DNA from: Candidatus Nanoarchaeia archaeon | Lineage (GTDB): Archaea > Nanobdellota > Nanobdellia > Woesearchaeales > JACPBV01 | Direction of reading: 5' to 3' | Length of the DNA stretch: 64,000 nt | NCBI GenBank assembly: GCA_028279655.1 | Contig: JANQNH010000018.1 | Span: forward strand, 1 to 64,000 | Shown here: positions 1 through 9,463 of the stretch, in pieces | Numbering within the stretch: position 1 is the stretch's first letter | How the letters are laid out: each line of letters starts with the position of its first letter | The notes under the pieces: generated by a model | What the model saw: only the letters and a program-made list of their open reading frames with translations | Databases searched by the model: none | Told to the model about the DNA's origin: nothing | Position numbers and translations under genes: made by a program

Positions 1-1
1 T

Positions 2-1441
2 GATTATGATGATGTGGATAATACATGCCTTGGTGATTGCAGCTGTTCAAGCAATTCATGCGGGCAACCAACCATAACTACAAATGATGCAAGATGTACA
101 GAATGCCAGACAGATGGTGACTGTGATGATGGATTACACTGCAATGGTGTTGAGACCTGTGACGGTAACTTTGAATGCCAGGCAGGTGTAGCAGTTGATT
201 GTAACGACGGTGTAGGCTGTACAGATGATTCATGTAATGAGGCAACAGATAGCTGTGATAACATAGCTAATGATAACAACTGTCCAGACAGACCTGCAAT
301 TGCAGGATGTGATTATGACCCAGACAACAAGCCATATACATGGGACCAGGCAGCTAAGGTAGAAGGTGTCTGTGATCCTGTAAATGACTGTCAGTTGGCT
401 GATTATTCATTTGGACATTACTGCGATATCGCTACCTGCGGTGCAGGTTGTGAGTATGATACCGACTGTGATGCAACTGACTGTGATGCTCTTGACGGGT
501 GTGTGGGCAATGATTATTATGAGTATGATAATGTTGATAACTGGTGTGATTCGACAATCTGTGAATGCAGCCAGAATTCATGCGGGCAACCAACCATAAC
601 TACAAACGATGCAAGATGTACAGAATGCCAGACAGACGATGACTGTGATGATGGATTATACTGTAACGGTATAGAGACCTGTGACGGCAACTTTGAATGC
701 CAAGACGGGACTCCAGCAGACTGTTCAATATATAATATTGGAGGGATATCAACATGCGATAATGATCCTGACAATAATCCATATACATTGGATCAGTTTG
801 GCGGATTTGTATCTGTCTGCCAGGAAGGAGTGAGCTCTGCTTTATGTACCTCAGTTCCTACGTATACTGTTACGCATACCTGTGATGTCGTCCAGTGTAA
901 TGCAGAATGTGAAGAAGATTCTGACTGCGATGATTCGGATAAGTATACAGAGGATTCATGCGTCGGATGCGTCTGTAATTATGAAGATATAGAGTGCTTT
1001 GAAAACAAAGACTGCTATGATTCAGACACATCTACCGTCGATAGCTGCGTCAATGCCGGCAGCGTTGACAGCTATTGTAACTATCGAAAGGCAAAGTTGG
1101 ACTTCCTGTCAAGAGAGAAGTTCTTCATTGGAACGATAAGGACAAATCAGCTGGTCTATGATACTATCAGTGCAGGGGATCAATTATTCATCGATCTAAG
1201 CTTTGAGAATATTGGGAGATATAATACAAAACATGCTACTATAAGGGTTACAGTGGAGGAGTTGGGTATATCTAGGAAGCTAGGCCCATTCAATGGTCCG
1301 GATGTTGATGAGGCCATGTCGAAGGGCCTTCACTTAGACATACCTGATGATGCCAAACCAGGTGTTTACACCGTAAGGATTTCCTTGTCAGATCTGAACG
1401 GGATCAGAAGGACGAGGCACAGGGATTTTAGGATACAGTAG
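2..1441 (+). CDS. Cys-rich secreted/surface protein, 5' end cut by window edge
   Basis: The frame is open to the window edge, so the true start lies upstream; the GTG at 14 is not a convincing start because the preceding codons continue a repeat. The protein has dense Cys-Asp-rich modules (CDDGLYCNGIETCDG type) and two long copies about 174 residues apart. A CARDB-like beta domain covers the last ~115 residues, containing LVYDTISAGDQLFIDLSFEN. No membrane anchor is seen in the visible part. CNG-type Cys modules occur in extracellular proteins of many microbes, so cell-surface adhesion or binding is likely, but the ligand is unknown. The ORF ends in TAG. The next gene also encodes a CARDB-like surface protein, so this looks like a surface-protein locus. 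Confidence 0.8.
   Translation, partial: DYDDVDNTCLGDCSCSSNSCGQPTITTNDARCTECQTDGDCDDGLHCNGVETCDGNFECQAGVAVDCNDGVGCTDDSCNEATDSCDNIANDNNCPDRPAIAGCDYDPDNKPYTWDQAAKVEGVCDPVNDCQLADYSFGHYCDIATCGAGCEYDTDCDATDCDALDGCVGNDYYEYDNVDNWCDSTICECSQNSCGQPTITTNDARCTECQTDDDCDDGLYCNGIETCDGNFECQDGTPADCSIYNIGGISTCDNDPDNNPYTLDQFGGFVSVCQEGVSSALCTSVPTYTVTHTCDVVQCNAECEEDSDCDDSDKYTEDSCVGCVCNYEDIECFENKDCYDSDTSTVDSCVNAGSVDSYCNYRKAKLDFLSREKFFIGTIRTNQLVYDTISAGDQLFIDLSFENIGRYNTKHATIRVTVEELGISRKLGPFNGPDVDEAMSKGLHLDIPDDAKPGVYTVRISLSDLNGIRRTRHRDFRIQ
53..180 (+). repeat. Intragenic 128-bp direct repeat, copy 1
   Basis: This stretch is nearly identical at DNA level to 575-702 (offset 522 bp). It encodes the NSCGQPTITTNDARCTECQT module and the following CNG module. 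High DNA identity implies recent intragenic duplication or recombination. Confidence 0.85.
575..702 (+). repeat. Intragenic 128-bp direct repeat, copy 2
   Basis: Second copy of the module at 53-180, with scattered mostly synonymous changes. The copies lie in the same reading frame, so repeat number could vary without breaking the gene. Confidence 0.85.
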
Positions 1442-1599
1442 TAATTAAGTGTTAACTAAAGAATAGTGATAATTAGTAACTACTTATGTATACTAAAACA
1501 CCGAAATATTTAAATATAAGCGGTGTATAACATAGGATAAACCTTTATAGTCGAGATTTAAATATCTCAATTTTAAATAAAACGTTCGGGGGTAAAAAA

Positions 1600-2913
1600 A
1601 TGTATATGAAAAATCTATTGATGTTGGTCTTGGTAAGTGTGTTAGCTTGCACTGCAGCAAGTGCTACCATAGACATTAGTGATGTTGTTGTTGAGGTTGA
1701 AGATGTTACTGTTTATGATATCAACGACCTTACAAATAATGGGCTTGTTGATGTTTCAGGTCTAGAGAAGGATGATACCATAGAGGTTGAGGTCAGGTTT
1801 ACAGCTGATGCTGATATGGAAGTTGAGATAGAGGCTGAGTTGAGCGGCGATGGAAGAAAGGATAAAATAAGTGACTCAACAGACGAGTTCGATGTTCACG
1901 ATGGAACAACCTATGTTAAGAAATTGGAATTAGAGCTTCCTCAAAGGATGGACCCAGATAGGGAATATCAGTTGAGAGTTACCATTTCAGACAGATATGA
2001 TTACATGACAATAACAGGCACTCTGGATATCGCTTCAAGCGAACATTCCTTGCAGATAAGGGACATCACATTGAGCCCTGAGAATGAAGTTAAGGCTGGA
2101 AGAGCTTTACTTGCAACTGCCAGGATAAAGAACAGAGGAAGTGAAGAAGAAGAGGATATCAAGGTTAAGGCATCTATCCCTGCACTAGGTATCAGTGCTT
2201 CAGATTATATCGATGAGCTTGACGAAGAGGATTGTGACGAAGAGGATTGTGACGATTCAACAACTTCAGAAGAGCTATATATGAGAATTCCAGACTGTGC
2301 AGAACCTGGCGAATATACAGTCAAGGTATGCGTAGAGTATGACGATGGAGATGAAGAGGAGTGTTCAACAACCAAGATAAACGTTGTTGAGAGCGACACA
2401 TGCAGAGCAGCTCCAGAAGCAGCTCCAGTTGCTGGTAAGACCATAATAACAATCGGTCCTGATACACAGGATATCGCAGCAGGCGGATCAGCAATGTATC
2501 CAGTTACAATCGCTAACCAGGGATCTGAATCAAAGATATACTCAATAAGTGTTGATTCAGCAGACTGGGCTGACTTCAGCGTAACTCCTTCAAATGTTTT
2601 GGTTGTAGGGGGCGGAGAGTCAAAGGCAGCTTTTGTTTCAGTTGATGCAAAGCCATCTGCAGAAGGATTGCAGGTATTCTCAGTTACCATAAAAAGCGGA
2701 GAAAGTGTCTTGAAGCAGGTTCCTTTGAGAGCTAACATTGCAGGCGGATCTGCAGTTGTTAAGACAAACTTGGGAAGCATCAAGAGAGCTTTGGAAGTTG
2801 GTCTTGTTATCTTAGTTGTTCTTTTGGTTATCCTAGGTTTGATAATCGGCTTCAACAAGCTAAAGGGCAGCGAAGACGAAGAAGACATGGGTGAAGAGAA
2901 GACCTATTATTAA
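1600..2913 (+). CDS. Secreted CARDB-like surface protein with C-terminal membrane anchor
   Basis: 437 residues. An N-terminal signal peptide (hydrophobic LLMLVLVSVLACTAASA) is followed by beta-rich domains resembling CARDB/COG1361-type adhesion modules and a highly acidic linker near residues 205-222 (repeats of DEEDCD). A second Ig-like domain around 280-380 is followed by one transmembrane helix (about 397-420) and a short charged cytoplasmic tail. A GGGGGT ribosome binding site precedes the ATG, and TATA-like AT boxes lie at 1504-1567. A thymine-rich tract after the stop (2920-2955) is a plausible archaeal terminator. A role as an abundant envelope protein is inferred; the specific function is unknown. 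Confidence 0.85.
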   Translation: MYMKNLLMLVLVSVLACTAASATIDISDVVVEVEDVTVYDINDLTNNGLVDVSGLEKDDTIEVEVRFTADADMEVEIEAELSGDGRKDKISDSTDEFDVHDGTTYVKKLELELPQRMDPDREYQLRVTISDRYDYMTITGTLDIASSEHSLQIRDITLSPENEVKAGRALLATARIKNRGSEEEEDIKVKASIPALGISASDYIDELDEEDCDEEDCDDSTTSEELYMRIPDCAEPGEYTVKVCVEYDDGDEEECSTTKINVVESDTCRAAPEAAPVAGKTIITIGPDTQDIAAGGSAMYPVTIANQGSESKIYSISVDSADWADFSVTPSNVLVVGGGESKAAFVSVDAKPSAEGLQVFSVTIKSGESVLKQVPLRANIAGGSAVVKTNLGSIKRALEVGLVILVVLLVILGLIIGFNKLKGSEDEEDMGEEKTYY

Positions 2914-2990
2914 GACCAAAGTTTTTTATTTTTTTATCTATTTCTTTTTTTATAGTTGTTTTTTAGAACCTTCCTAGGGGGGATATCGAG

Positions 2991-4739
2991 ATGAAGAATA
3001 AACTTATGATCATATTGGGGATTTTGCTGCTTTTTGTGCACGCTGTTGCAGCAGATGTAAGTGTAGAGTTAGGAGAACCTTATATCAATGTTGAGAGTTT
3101 CTCTGAAGTTAGGTTTAAGGCCCACTCAGACTATTATGATATCTGTTCCCTGGATGAGACTATAATCCCTGTAGTTGTGAGGAATAATAATGATTTTACA
3201 GATATGTTCACCTTTAAGGTAAATAGGGATTATGCTTCTTTGCCTACATCCAGCGCATTTTTGGGAGAAGGGAAGAGTGCAATACTTCCTCTGATATTGA
3301 GCCCTCCAATAGATGTTGAGGATAATACTTCTGTAATGCTTGATATCATAACAAAGAGGGAAGGCCTTAAAAGGAGCCTGGTAATCAAAACAAACATCAA
3401 GAAGTGTTACGAGTTTAATCTTACGATTGATAAGGAAAATGAGGAGATATGTGGCTGTGATGAAGCTATGTACAGGGTAATGCTTTCCAATGAGGGTGAG
3501 CAGGAAGATACTTTTGATCTTAAACTTGATGTGCCTGAATGGGTTTTTACTAACACTTCTGATTCTGTAAAACTCTTTGATGGGCAGAGAAAGGAGATGT
3601 CCCTGCTTGCAGTCCCTGACTGCGAGGAAAAAGGTAATTATGATGTTGTTATAGAGGCTATTTCTGATAAGAGCAATGTTGTTCTTAGGGACAGTATAGA
3701 GCTTAAGGTAATGCATCAAAAGGAATGTTATAATACAATCATCGATGTTGATGATGTTCGTATAGACTACTTTGGAAAGAACATTCCAGTCACGCTGAAG
3801 AACAAGGGTTCTAAGGATATGGGTTATTCCCTGATTGCAGAAGGCGCTTCGTGGTTTTCACTCAGCCAGACCAATTTTAGTATCGATTCCGGTGAAGAGA
3901 AGACTATAAATCTTGCACTTTTCCCAGGAGAAGATGTTGTTGAAGGAGAATATACTATTGATATAAAGGCAGAGGCAGCAGGCAGGGTGTTTGAGGAATC
4001 AGTTATTGTTAAACTTAGGGGCAAGGCTTCTGGACTAGGCAAGTTTGGATTTTATCTTAATTATTTCAAATATTATATACTGGTGGGGGTTGTTCTGCTT
4101 TTTGTTATCCTGGTTTTAATTGTCCTGATCAAGAATCGGATGAAGGATAAGCCTAAGGTCAAGAAGGAGACTGAAGAAAAGGAAGTTAAGAAGGTTCCTA
4201 AGGTTGAGAAGAAAGAGACTAAAAAGGTTAGTGAGAAGGTTGTGAAGGAAAGTCCCAGAAATGGAAGGAAGCTTAGGCTTTTTGAATATATCTATCTTAT
4301 CCTTGTTGTAATCCTCTTCCTGGCTGTTATTATCTACTCTATCTATAAATTCTCTGGTGTATCTTCTCTTCTAATCCAGGGTATTATTGCATATGGCTGG
4401 TATATTGTTATTGGTATAGTGGTTTTGGCTCTACTGATCTTTATCCTGGTCAAGAGTAAAGGAAAGAAAGGCAAGGGTAAGGCTACAAAGAAGGCTAAAG
4501 TTTCAAAGAACGTTAAGGCTGCAAGGAAAGCCAAGAATACCAAGAAGCTAAGGAATATAGGGATAATAATCCTTGGCCTTATAATACTAAGTGGAATAGT
4601 CTATTCATTCGCTTATTTTAACCTGGTCAGTTACGTCAGGGATTCTCTTGTTGTTTACTATCCTTATGTCTTGATGGGGATAGGAATACTGGTAATATTG
4701 ATACTCATACTTAACTTTCATACCAAGAAGATCTCATAG
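2991..4739 (+). CDS. Membrane-anchored surface protein with CARDB-like ectodomain and polytopic C-terminus
   Basis: 582 residues: signal peptide (1-21), then an extracytoplasmic region of COG1470/CARDB-like repeats to ~350, then about five transmembrane helices (roughly 356-378, 432-452, 462-486, 522-545, 555-577). Two Lys-rich cytoplasmic loops contain KKETEEKEVKK and KGKKGKGKATKKAK. The ectodomain has spaced cysteines that could form disulfides. The gene follows another surface-protein gene in the same orientation with its own GGGGGG ribosome binding site. Its 3' end overlaps the convergent permease gene by 22 bp. The Lys-rich loops might contact nucleic acid or acidic partners inside the cell, but that is speculative. 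Confidence 0.8.
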   Translation: MKNKLMIILGILLLFVHAVAADVSVELGEPYINVESFSEVRFKAHSDYYDICSLDETIIPVVVRNNNDFTDMFTFKVNRDYASLPTSSAFLGEGKSAILPLILSPPIDVEDNTSVMLDIITKREGLKRSLVIKTNIKKCYEFNLTIDKENEEICGCDEAMYRVMLSNEGEQEDTFDLKLDVPEWVFTNTSDSVKLFDGQRKEMSLLAVPDCEEKGNYDVVIEAISDKSNVVLRDSIELKVMHQKECYNTIIDVDDVRIDYFGKNIPVTLKNKGSKDMGYSLIAEGASWFSLSQTNFSIDSGEEKTINLALFPGEDVVEGEYTIDIKAEAAGRVFEESVIVKLRGKASGLGKFGFYLNYFKYYILVGVVLLFVILVLIVLIKNRMKDKPKVKKETEEKEVKKVPKVEKKETKKVSEKVVKESPRNGRKLRLFEYIYLILVVILFLAVIIYSIYKFSGVSSLLIQGIIAYGWYIVIGIVVLALLIFILVKSKGKKGKGKATKKAKVSKNVKAARKAKNTKKLRNIGIIILGLIILSGIVYSFAYFNLVSYVRDSLVVYYPYVLMGIGILVILILILNFHTKKIS

Positions 4740-5869
4740 AGTTTTAATACTATCCCAAGAATCATCATAACTATCAGTATCAGTCCTAATATATTATTAG
4801 GTATTGCGTATTCTGGTTTTCTTTTCCCAGTTTTTCTTGCTTTCCACCATATACACAGGATCAGGATCCCTGTCAGTGATCCCCCTATAGAACCTGTTAT
4901 GTCCAACACCTGGAAGAAGGCATTTTTCATATTGGAGTTCATTATCATCAAGGCTGCTGCCAAGGGAATAAAGCAGGAGAACATAGGAGGTGTAATGTCC
5001 ATCAGTTTGTAGTCAAAACGATACATCTCAGTAAGAGCAAACGCAATAGCTATGAAGGAGGTTGTCATTGTGAGTATTCCAAGGATGGTTCCCATAACCA
5101 TGATCTTTGCTCCCAGGATACTGGCAAGACCAAGTATCGCTCCATCGGTTGTATTGGCTCCTGAGATGCCTACAACAACCAGTGCGAACAGTATATATAC
5201 TATCATGGGTATTACGGATCCGATTATTATTGCTTTCTTAAGGTGTTTCTTGTTCTTCAATTCCTCGTTCATCTCTGGTATTGCCGGAGTTGCTAGGAAT
5301 GCAAAGAAGACCACACCATAGGGTATGAAAAGGTTTTTGTAGCTGAATGAAGTAAGGTTAGCCGGGTCTATGTGGGGTATAGCGAAGATTGCCAGAAGGG
5401 TGATTATAGAGATGATCGCAAGGACCATATAAAATTCGCTTCTCTCTACTATCTTTATCCCTTCAAAGACTATGACAAAGGATAAGGTGGTGAATAGAAT
5501 AGAGTATATGATTGGTGTTCCACCAAGCGAGGGAGATAGCAGGGCATCTAGGAACTCTCCTGTTTTCATTATGTAAGCGATCATGGCACCATGCGTGAAT
5601 ATTATAAATGATGCTGTCATCAACATATTTCCTATATTATTCAGATACAATCTTGCATAGCCTGTCAACTGATGGATCTCTTTTGTCCTTAGGCTTACCT
5701 CACCCAGATATAGGTTTAGGATCAAAATCATGATTCCCAGGACCACTATATTTACAATGCCTGTAATGAATCCTGCTCTTGCTATTACAAAAGGAATCCC
5801 AAGGATACCTGCCCCTATTGTGAGCCCAATCAATGTTGAGATTGCAGAGAATACGTGTTTTTCAGGCAT
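4718..5869 (-). CDS. Amino-acid permease, aromatic/hydroxy amino acid (SdaC/Trp-Tyr permease-like)
   Basis: 383 residues with about 11 hydrophobic helices. The N-terminal TIGAGILGIPFVIARAGF segment (residues ~15-33) is the substrate and sodium-site helix typical of the APC-superfamily Trp/Tyr permease branch (COG0814). It probably imports an amino acid by cation symport across the cell membrane. Substrate cannot be read from the sequence; the adjacent tRNA-Trp is a coincidence that proves nothing. It is convergent with the upstream surface-protein gene (22 bp overlap). Confidence 0.8.
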   Translation of the reverse strand: MPEKHVFSAISTLIGLTIGAGILGIPFVIARAGFITGIVNIVVLGIMILILNLYLGEVSLRTKEIHQLTGYARLYLNNIGNMLMTASFIIFTHGAMIAYIMKTGEFLDALLSPSLGGTPIIYSILFTTLSFVIVFEGIKIVERSEFYMVLAIISIITLLAIFAIPHIDPANLTSFSYKNLFIPYGVVFFAFLATPAIPEMNEELKNKKHLKKAIIIGSVIPMIVYILFALVVVGISGANTTDGAILGLASILGAKIMVMGTILGILTMTTSFIAIAFALTEMYRFDYKLMDITPPMFSCFIPLAAALMIMNSNMKNAFFQVLDITGSIGGSLTGILILCIWWKARKTGKRKPEYAIPNNILGLILIVMMILGIVLKLYEIFLV

Positions 5870-5967
5870 GGATTTTTTTTGACAAAGGAGTTATTTAAAG
5901 TTATTGGTAAGAGAAAAGAATGAGGACGTGAGAATTTTTTTAATTTAAGTAATCTTTTAAAGATAAA

Positions 5968-6090
5968 TGGGGACGTGAGGATTTGAACCCCAATCAAACG
6001 GTATAGCCCATGTTTAAGTCATCGGGAAGTTCCCTCATCGCTCCAACATGACTGGAGCCGTCTATACTAGCCAGGTTATACTACGTCCCC
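5968..6090 (-). tRNA. tRNA-Trp (CCA) with a 49-nt intron at position 37/38
   Basis: The acceptor stem GGGGACG/CGTCCCC, discriminator A (5968), T-arm with TTCAAAT loop, D-arm and anticodon stem GACGG/CCGTT are all visible. The loop reads CT-CCA-G before the intron and A after it, giving anticodon CCA. 5' exon 6090-6052, intron 6051-6003, 3' exon 6002-5968; mature length 74 nt. The intron opens with a CATGTT/AACATG helix, as expected inside a bulge-helix-bulge substrate, and holds a small GGGA/TCCC hairpin. Position 37/38 is the usual archaeal tRNA-Trp intron site. CCA is not encoded. Confidence 0.93.
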
Positions 6091-6133
6091 TTGATAAGCT
6101 TAGAATTGGTATTGGTTATTTAAAATTGTCGGT

Positions 6134-6481
6134 TTAAAAACTAATGATGTCGCCTAATCTTGTATCTGTCCTATCTATGGTTTTGTCTGGAAGTTCCATT
6201 ATGTATCTTGCTGGTTTTTTTGCAATCAATATCCTGAACGGTTTGAAGTTTTTCCTCATCTGAACAACTTTCTTGTTTCTATCAAGGTATATAACATCTA
6301 TGGGGAAGAGGACGAAGAACATATGCAGGGACACTATCTTTTCCTTTTCGAATATGAACAACAATGTCTTGCTCTTTCTTGAAAACATAAGGCCAAGGGC
6401 TTTTGAGAAAGAGCTGCTGCACCTGATTGCTCTTTTTGAAAGAATCCTGTTATTTCTTCTGTTCTTAATCATGATGATCAT
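6134..6481 (-). CDS. DUF192 family protein
   Basis: 115 residues. The C-terminal 90 residues match the DUF192 pattern: a central hydrophobic MFFVLFPIDVIYLD strand pair, then KKPARYIMELP and a Gly-Asp-Ile ending. DUF192 proteins are small beta-rich proteins of unknown function, common in archaea. The first ~20 residues are basic with no clear signal peptide; translation may start at the internal Met at 6472. It lies downstream of the tRNA-Trp locus in reading direction terms and appears monocistronic. Confidence 0.75.
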   Translation of the reverse strand: MIIMIKNRRNNRILSKRAIRCSSSFSKALGLMFSRKSKTLLFIFEKEKIVSLHMFFVLFPIDVIYLDRNKKVVQMRKNFKPFRILIAKKPARYIMELPDKTIDRTDTRLGDIISF

Positions 6482-6606
6482 TTTATTCCTTAGTTTAAAT
6501 AATTTACTTTTATCTCTTTCATCACTTTCAAGAAGTCTCTACTCATGCAAAAGATTTAAATATTAACAATATTCCATTATCTTTCAACGTTGGGTTAATC
6601 GAAACA

Positions 6607-6617
6607 TTTATATATAT
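6607..6617 (+). promoter_or_regulatory. TATA box for the giant surface-protein gene
   Basis: A strong AT stretch (TTATATATAT) lies about 135 nt before the ATG at 6745. Start would fall near 6634, giving an unusually long leader of about 110 nt, unlike the leaderless pattern of many neighbours. Confidence 0.55.
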
Positions 6618-6687
6618 GTTTTAAAAATATTAGGTTGGTGGGTTTAGTCTATCAATCATGGGGATTAATTAGTAAATCGAAATTGGG

Positions 6688-6709
6688 GGATAAAAGTCTT
6701 CTTTTATCC
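6688..6709 (+). promoter_or_regulatory. Perfect 9-bp hairpin in the leader of the 905-aa gene
   Basis: GGATAAAAG-TCTT-CTTTTATCC is a perfect stem with a 4-nt loop, 35 nt before the start codon. It could stabilise the mRNA or modulate translation. No thymine tract follows directly, so it is not a standard terminator. Confidence 0.5.
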
Positions 6710-6744
6710 GTTACTATATAAAAAATAAAAACGAGGTTGGTAAA

Positions 6745-9462
6745 ATGAAGGTGTTATCTAAAAAAGAGGGTGGTTTCTATAACAATAGGATTTTGTTTGG
6801 TTCTGTTTTTGTGTTGATGGCAATTTTGCTGATGGTTTTTGTCTACGCGATAGAGGGAGTGACTGTATCTTTGGATAAACCTATAAACACCTACAATTCC
6901 TCGAGCTTAACTGTTTATTTCAACTGTTCTCCAATAGCGAGCCTTAATCCTGTTAATGTTACAAATGTTACTTTGTGGCATAATTTTTCAGGAACTTATG
7001 CTGCCAACGAGACGTCCAGTTCAGCTACTACTCTTAACGGCACAAATGTTTCTTTTACCAAGACTATTGCTGCTGATGGAATCTATGTCTGGAATTGTGT
7101 TGCATGTGAAAGGAATGCAACCAATGGATCTGTGTGTAATTCTTCAACATCAAATTATACCTTAACTGCAGATGCTACTGCACCATCGATTAAGACTGTT
7201 AGATTATTAACTTCTCTAACTAAAAAAGGAAGTTCTCAGAACGTGACTGTTAATGTTACTGACGTAACTTCAGGAGTTGCTACTGTTACTGTTGACGGTG
7301 TCACACTTACACAAGAGGGCACTGGTGATACATATAGCAGCAGCCTTGTTAATATAAGTGCAAGTCCAATAACAGTAACTGTTACGGATCATGCCGGCAA
7401 TACAGCTACAAACGGTACGGTTACTATTACATTTGATAATACTGCTCCAACTACGACATACGCAAACGACTCTGATATTGACAGTGATGTTTGGTATGGA
7501 AAGGATTTATTGCTTCACCTATCTGCTATAGATACAGGAGGTAGTGTAGCAAATACTACTGAGTATAGAAATGGCACTTCTGGTACATGGAGTACCTGGT
7601 CTGCTAACCTTACATTTAAATCCAATCTTAGTTCAAATACCTTCCAGTTTAGATCCAACGATTCATTGGGTAATGTGGAAGCTTATCAGAGCAGAACCAT
7701 TAAGATTGATCAGACTGCTCCAGTGGTAAACATAGTTTCAATGAGCGCAACAGAAATAGGTCCAAGCCAGACAATTGCTGTTTCAGCTAATATGACTGAT
7801 ACATTATCAGGTCTGAATGTTTCCTTGTTAACTGCATGGCATAATGGTACAGGTGGAAACAACGGAACAAATCAAGTGACCTTAGCCTTACAGAACGGGA
7901 GATATGTTGGAACGATTACAGGACCTAGTTCAGCTGGTTCATATATAGTTACTGTTAATGCTACTGACAGGGCTGTATATTCGAGGAACTCTAACACAGC
8001 AACAACGGCTTTTACAGTCATGAACCTTACGGCTCCAACTATAACCTCTAATGTATCTAATAATACGTATATTACGAACGGAAGCGTTATTGGCTTTACT
8101 GTAGTAGGCGCAAACAATACCTACTACAATACCAGCGAGACTACTGCATATTCTGCACCACAGAGTGTTACTACCAGCACTACCTTGGCTGTTACGGTGA
8201 CGATGAATACAAGCACCAGCATAGAGATCCAGGTACATGCAAATAAGACTGATTCCAATACAACAACCAAATCCTATACATATCTGGTTGATGATGTTAT
8301 TCCACCAATTGCATTTAGTGGACTTACTGCAAACCAGGTTATTAATGGTACGACAAAAATAATCGCAGTATCCTCAGATGCTGGTTCGGGTACGGCATAT
8401 GTTGATTTCTATGATGGATCAGCTAGCGGGGAATTGAGTCTTAGAAAGAGAGATAATTCAACACCATTTACCTATGAAAGGGATACGCTTATCTTAGGTG
8501 ATGGGAACTTTACCTTAAATATCACTGCAGTAGATCATGCAGGGAACGTCAACTCTACAATGATCCATGTTACAGTAAATAACTCTAGACCACAGACACA
8601 AGCAGTTACAGATGGTACTGCTGACTTTGGTGGAACTGGAATCTACGACATGGTACCACAGATAACTGGTCTGAACTCAACAAATGCAGTTGTTACAGTT
8701 GCTAAAGGGGATTCACCTTTTATTTCAGGAAGCACTGATCTTGGTTCCCCTGAGATGTACATAAACATATCAGCAGACACTGCAGCTACTGCAAGGGTAT
8801 ATTTCAGGATACCTACAACTCAGATAACCTTGGCGGATACGACAAATCTTATAGTGTACATGGACCATGACGATGATGGAGCTTATGAGCAGAGAGAATC
8901 AGTTACGTATGTAAACTCTGTTGGCGGTTACTATAATTTCTATTTTGCAACAACCAGTTTTTCAATATTTGCGATTGTTGTGGAAGCTTCATCCCCTAAT
9001 ACTGGTTCAGGTGGAGGCGGAAGTGGAGGTGGAGGAGGTAGTTCAGTGACCAAGCGTTCAATAGCATTTACTACATCAGGAGTTAGTGTTGGATTGAAAG
9101 TAGACGACAAAGCACTGTTTGTATTTAATAAACTTACACAGACTGTAATGCCTACCAAGATATCGGGAGATACGGCAACCTTTAAGGTTATGCCTAGCGG
9201 TGAGGTTGTGGAGCTTACCAAAGGACAGTCAAAGGACATAGATCTTGATGGAGATGGCGTTAGTGATATGAATCTGAAGCTGGATTATGTATCGGGGACT
9301 ACCAAGGCATTCGCAATCATCAAGAAAGCCTATGCATCCAAGAAGGCCCCATCTACAGCTTTTGAGATCATAGATGTTATCAAGGACTTCTATGGCGGGT
9401 CTACGACATATACAGCGTTTGAGTTGATCGATATCATAAGAGCATTTTACGGAGGTACCTAA
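6745..9462 (+). CDS. Giant Ig-like surface protein with Gly-Ser linker and dockerin-like tail
   Basis: 905 residues. One N-terminal hydrophobic segment (about 17-35) serves as signal or anchor. Several tandem Ig-like/bacterial Ig-type beta domains follow, with repeated DxTAPxxxxV openings and NGT/NST sequons suggesting N-glycosylation. A Gly-Ser linker near 755-770 leads to a C-terminal module. That module holds a DLDGDGVSD calcium-binding-like loop (~832-840) and a duplicated helix, TAFEIIDVIKDFYGG and TAFELIDIIRAFYGG, resembling dockerin type repeats. Ribosome binding site GAGGTTGGT. It is separated by one base from the next gene, so the two are probably cotranscribed. A role as adhesin or scaffold is inferred. 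Confidence 0.8.
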   Translation: MKVLSKKEGGFYNNRILFGSVFVLMAILLMVFVYAIEGVTVSLDKPINTYNSSSLTVYFNCSPIASLNPVNVTNVTLWHNFSGTYAANETSSSATTLNGTNVSFTKTIAADGIYVWNCVACERNATNGSVCNSSTSNYTLTADATAPSIKTVRLLTSLTKKGSSQNVTVNVTDVTSGVATVTVDGVTLTQEGTGDTYSSSLVNISASPITVTVTDHAGNTATNGTVTITFDNTAPTTTYANDSDIDSDVWYGKDLLLHLSAIDTGGSVANTTEYRNGTSGTWSTWSANLTFKSNLSSNTFQFRSNDSLGNVEAYQSRTIKIDQTAPVVNIVSMSATEIGPSQTIAVSANMTDTLSGLNVSLLTAWHNGTGGNNGTNQVTLALQNGRYVGTITGPSSAGSYIVTVNATDRAVYSRNSNTATTAFTVMNLTAPTITSNVSNNTYITNGSVIGFTVVGANNTYYNTSETTAYSAPQSVTTSTTLAVTVTMNTSTSIEIQVHANKTDSNTTTKSYTYLVDDVIPPIAFSGLTANQVINGTTKIIAVSSDAGSGTAYVDFYDGSASGELSLRKRDNSTPFTYERDTLILGDGNFTLNITAVDHAGNVNSTMIHVTVNNSRPQTQAVTDGTADFGGTGIYDMVPQITGLNSTNAVVTVAKGDSPFISGSTDLGSPEMYINISADTAATARVYFRIPTTQITLADTTNLIVYMDHDDDGAYEQRESVTYVNSVGGYYNFYFATTSFSIFAIVVEASSPNTGSGGGGSGGGGGSSVTKRSIAFTTSGVSVGLKVDDKALFVFNKLTQTVMPTKISGDTATFKVMPSGEVVELTKGQSKDIDLDGDGVSDMNLKLDYVSGTTKAFAIIKKAYASKKAPSTAFEIIDVIKDFYGGSTTYTAFELIDIIRAFYGGT

Positions 9463-9463
9463 A

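Noticed and set aside
2205-2888. 227-residue minus-strand ORF
   Set aside because: Antisense shadow of the acidic surface-protein gene; Ser-rich composition mirrors its codons and there is no start signal.
3126-3719. 197-residue minus-strand ORF
   Set aside because: Antisense to a clear surface-protein gene, with no ribosome binding site or recognisable domain.
6003-6051. tRNA-Trp intron as a full box C/D guide RNA
   Set aside because: GATGA motifs resemble C boxes, but no CTGA D box was found and the intron is short.
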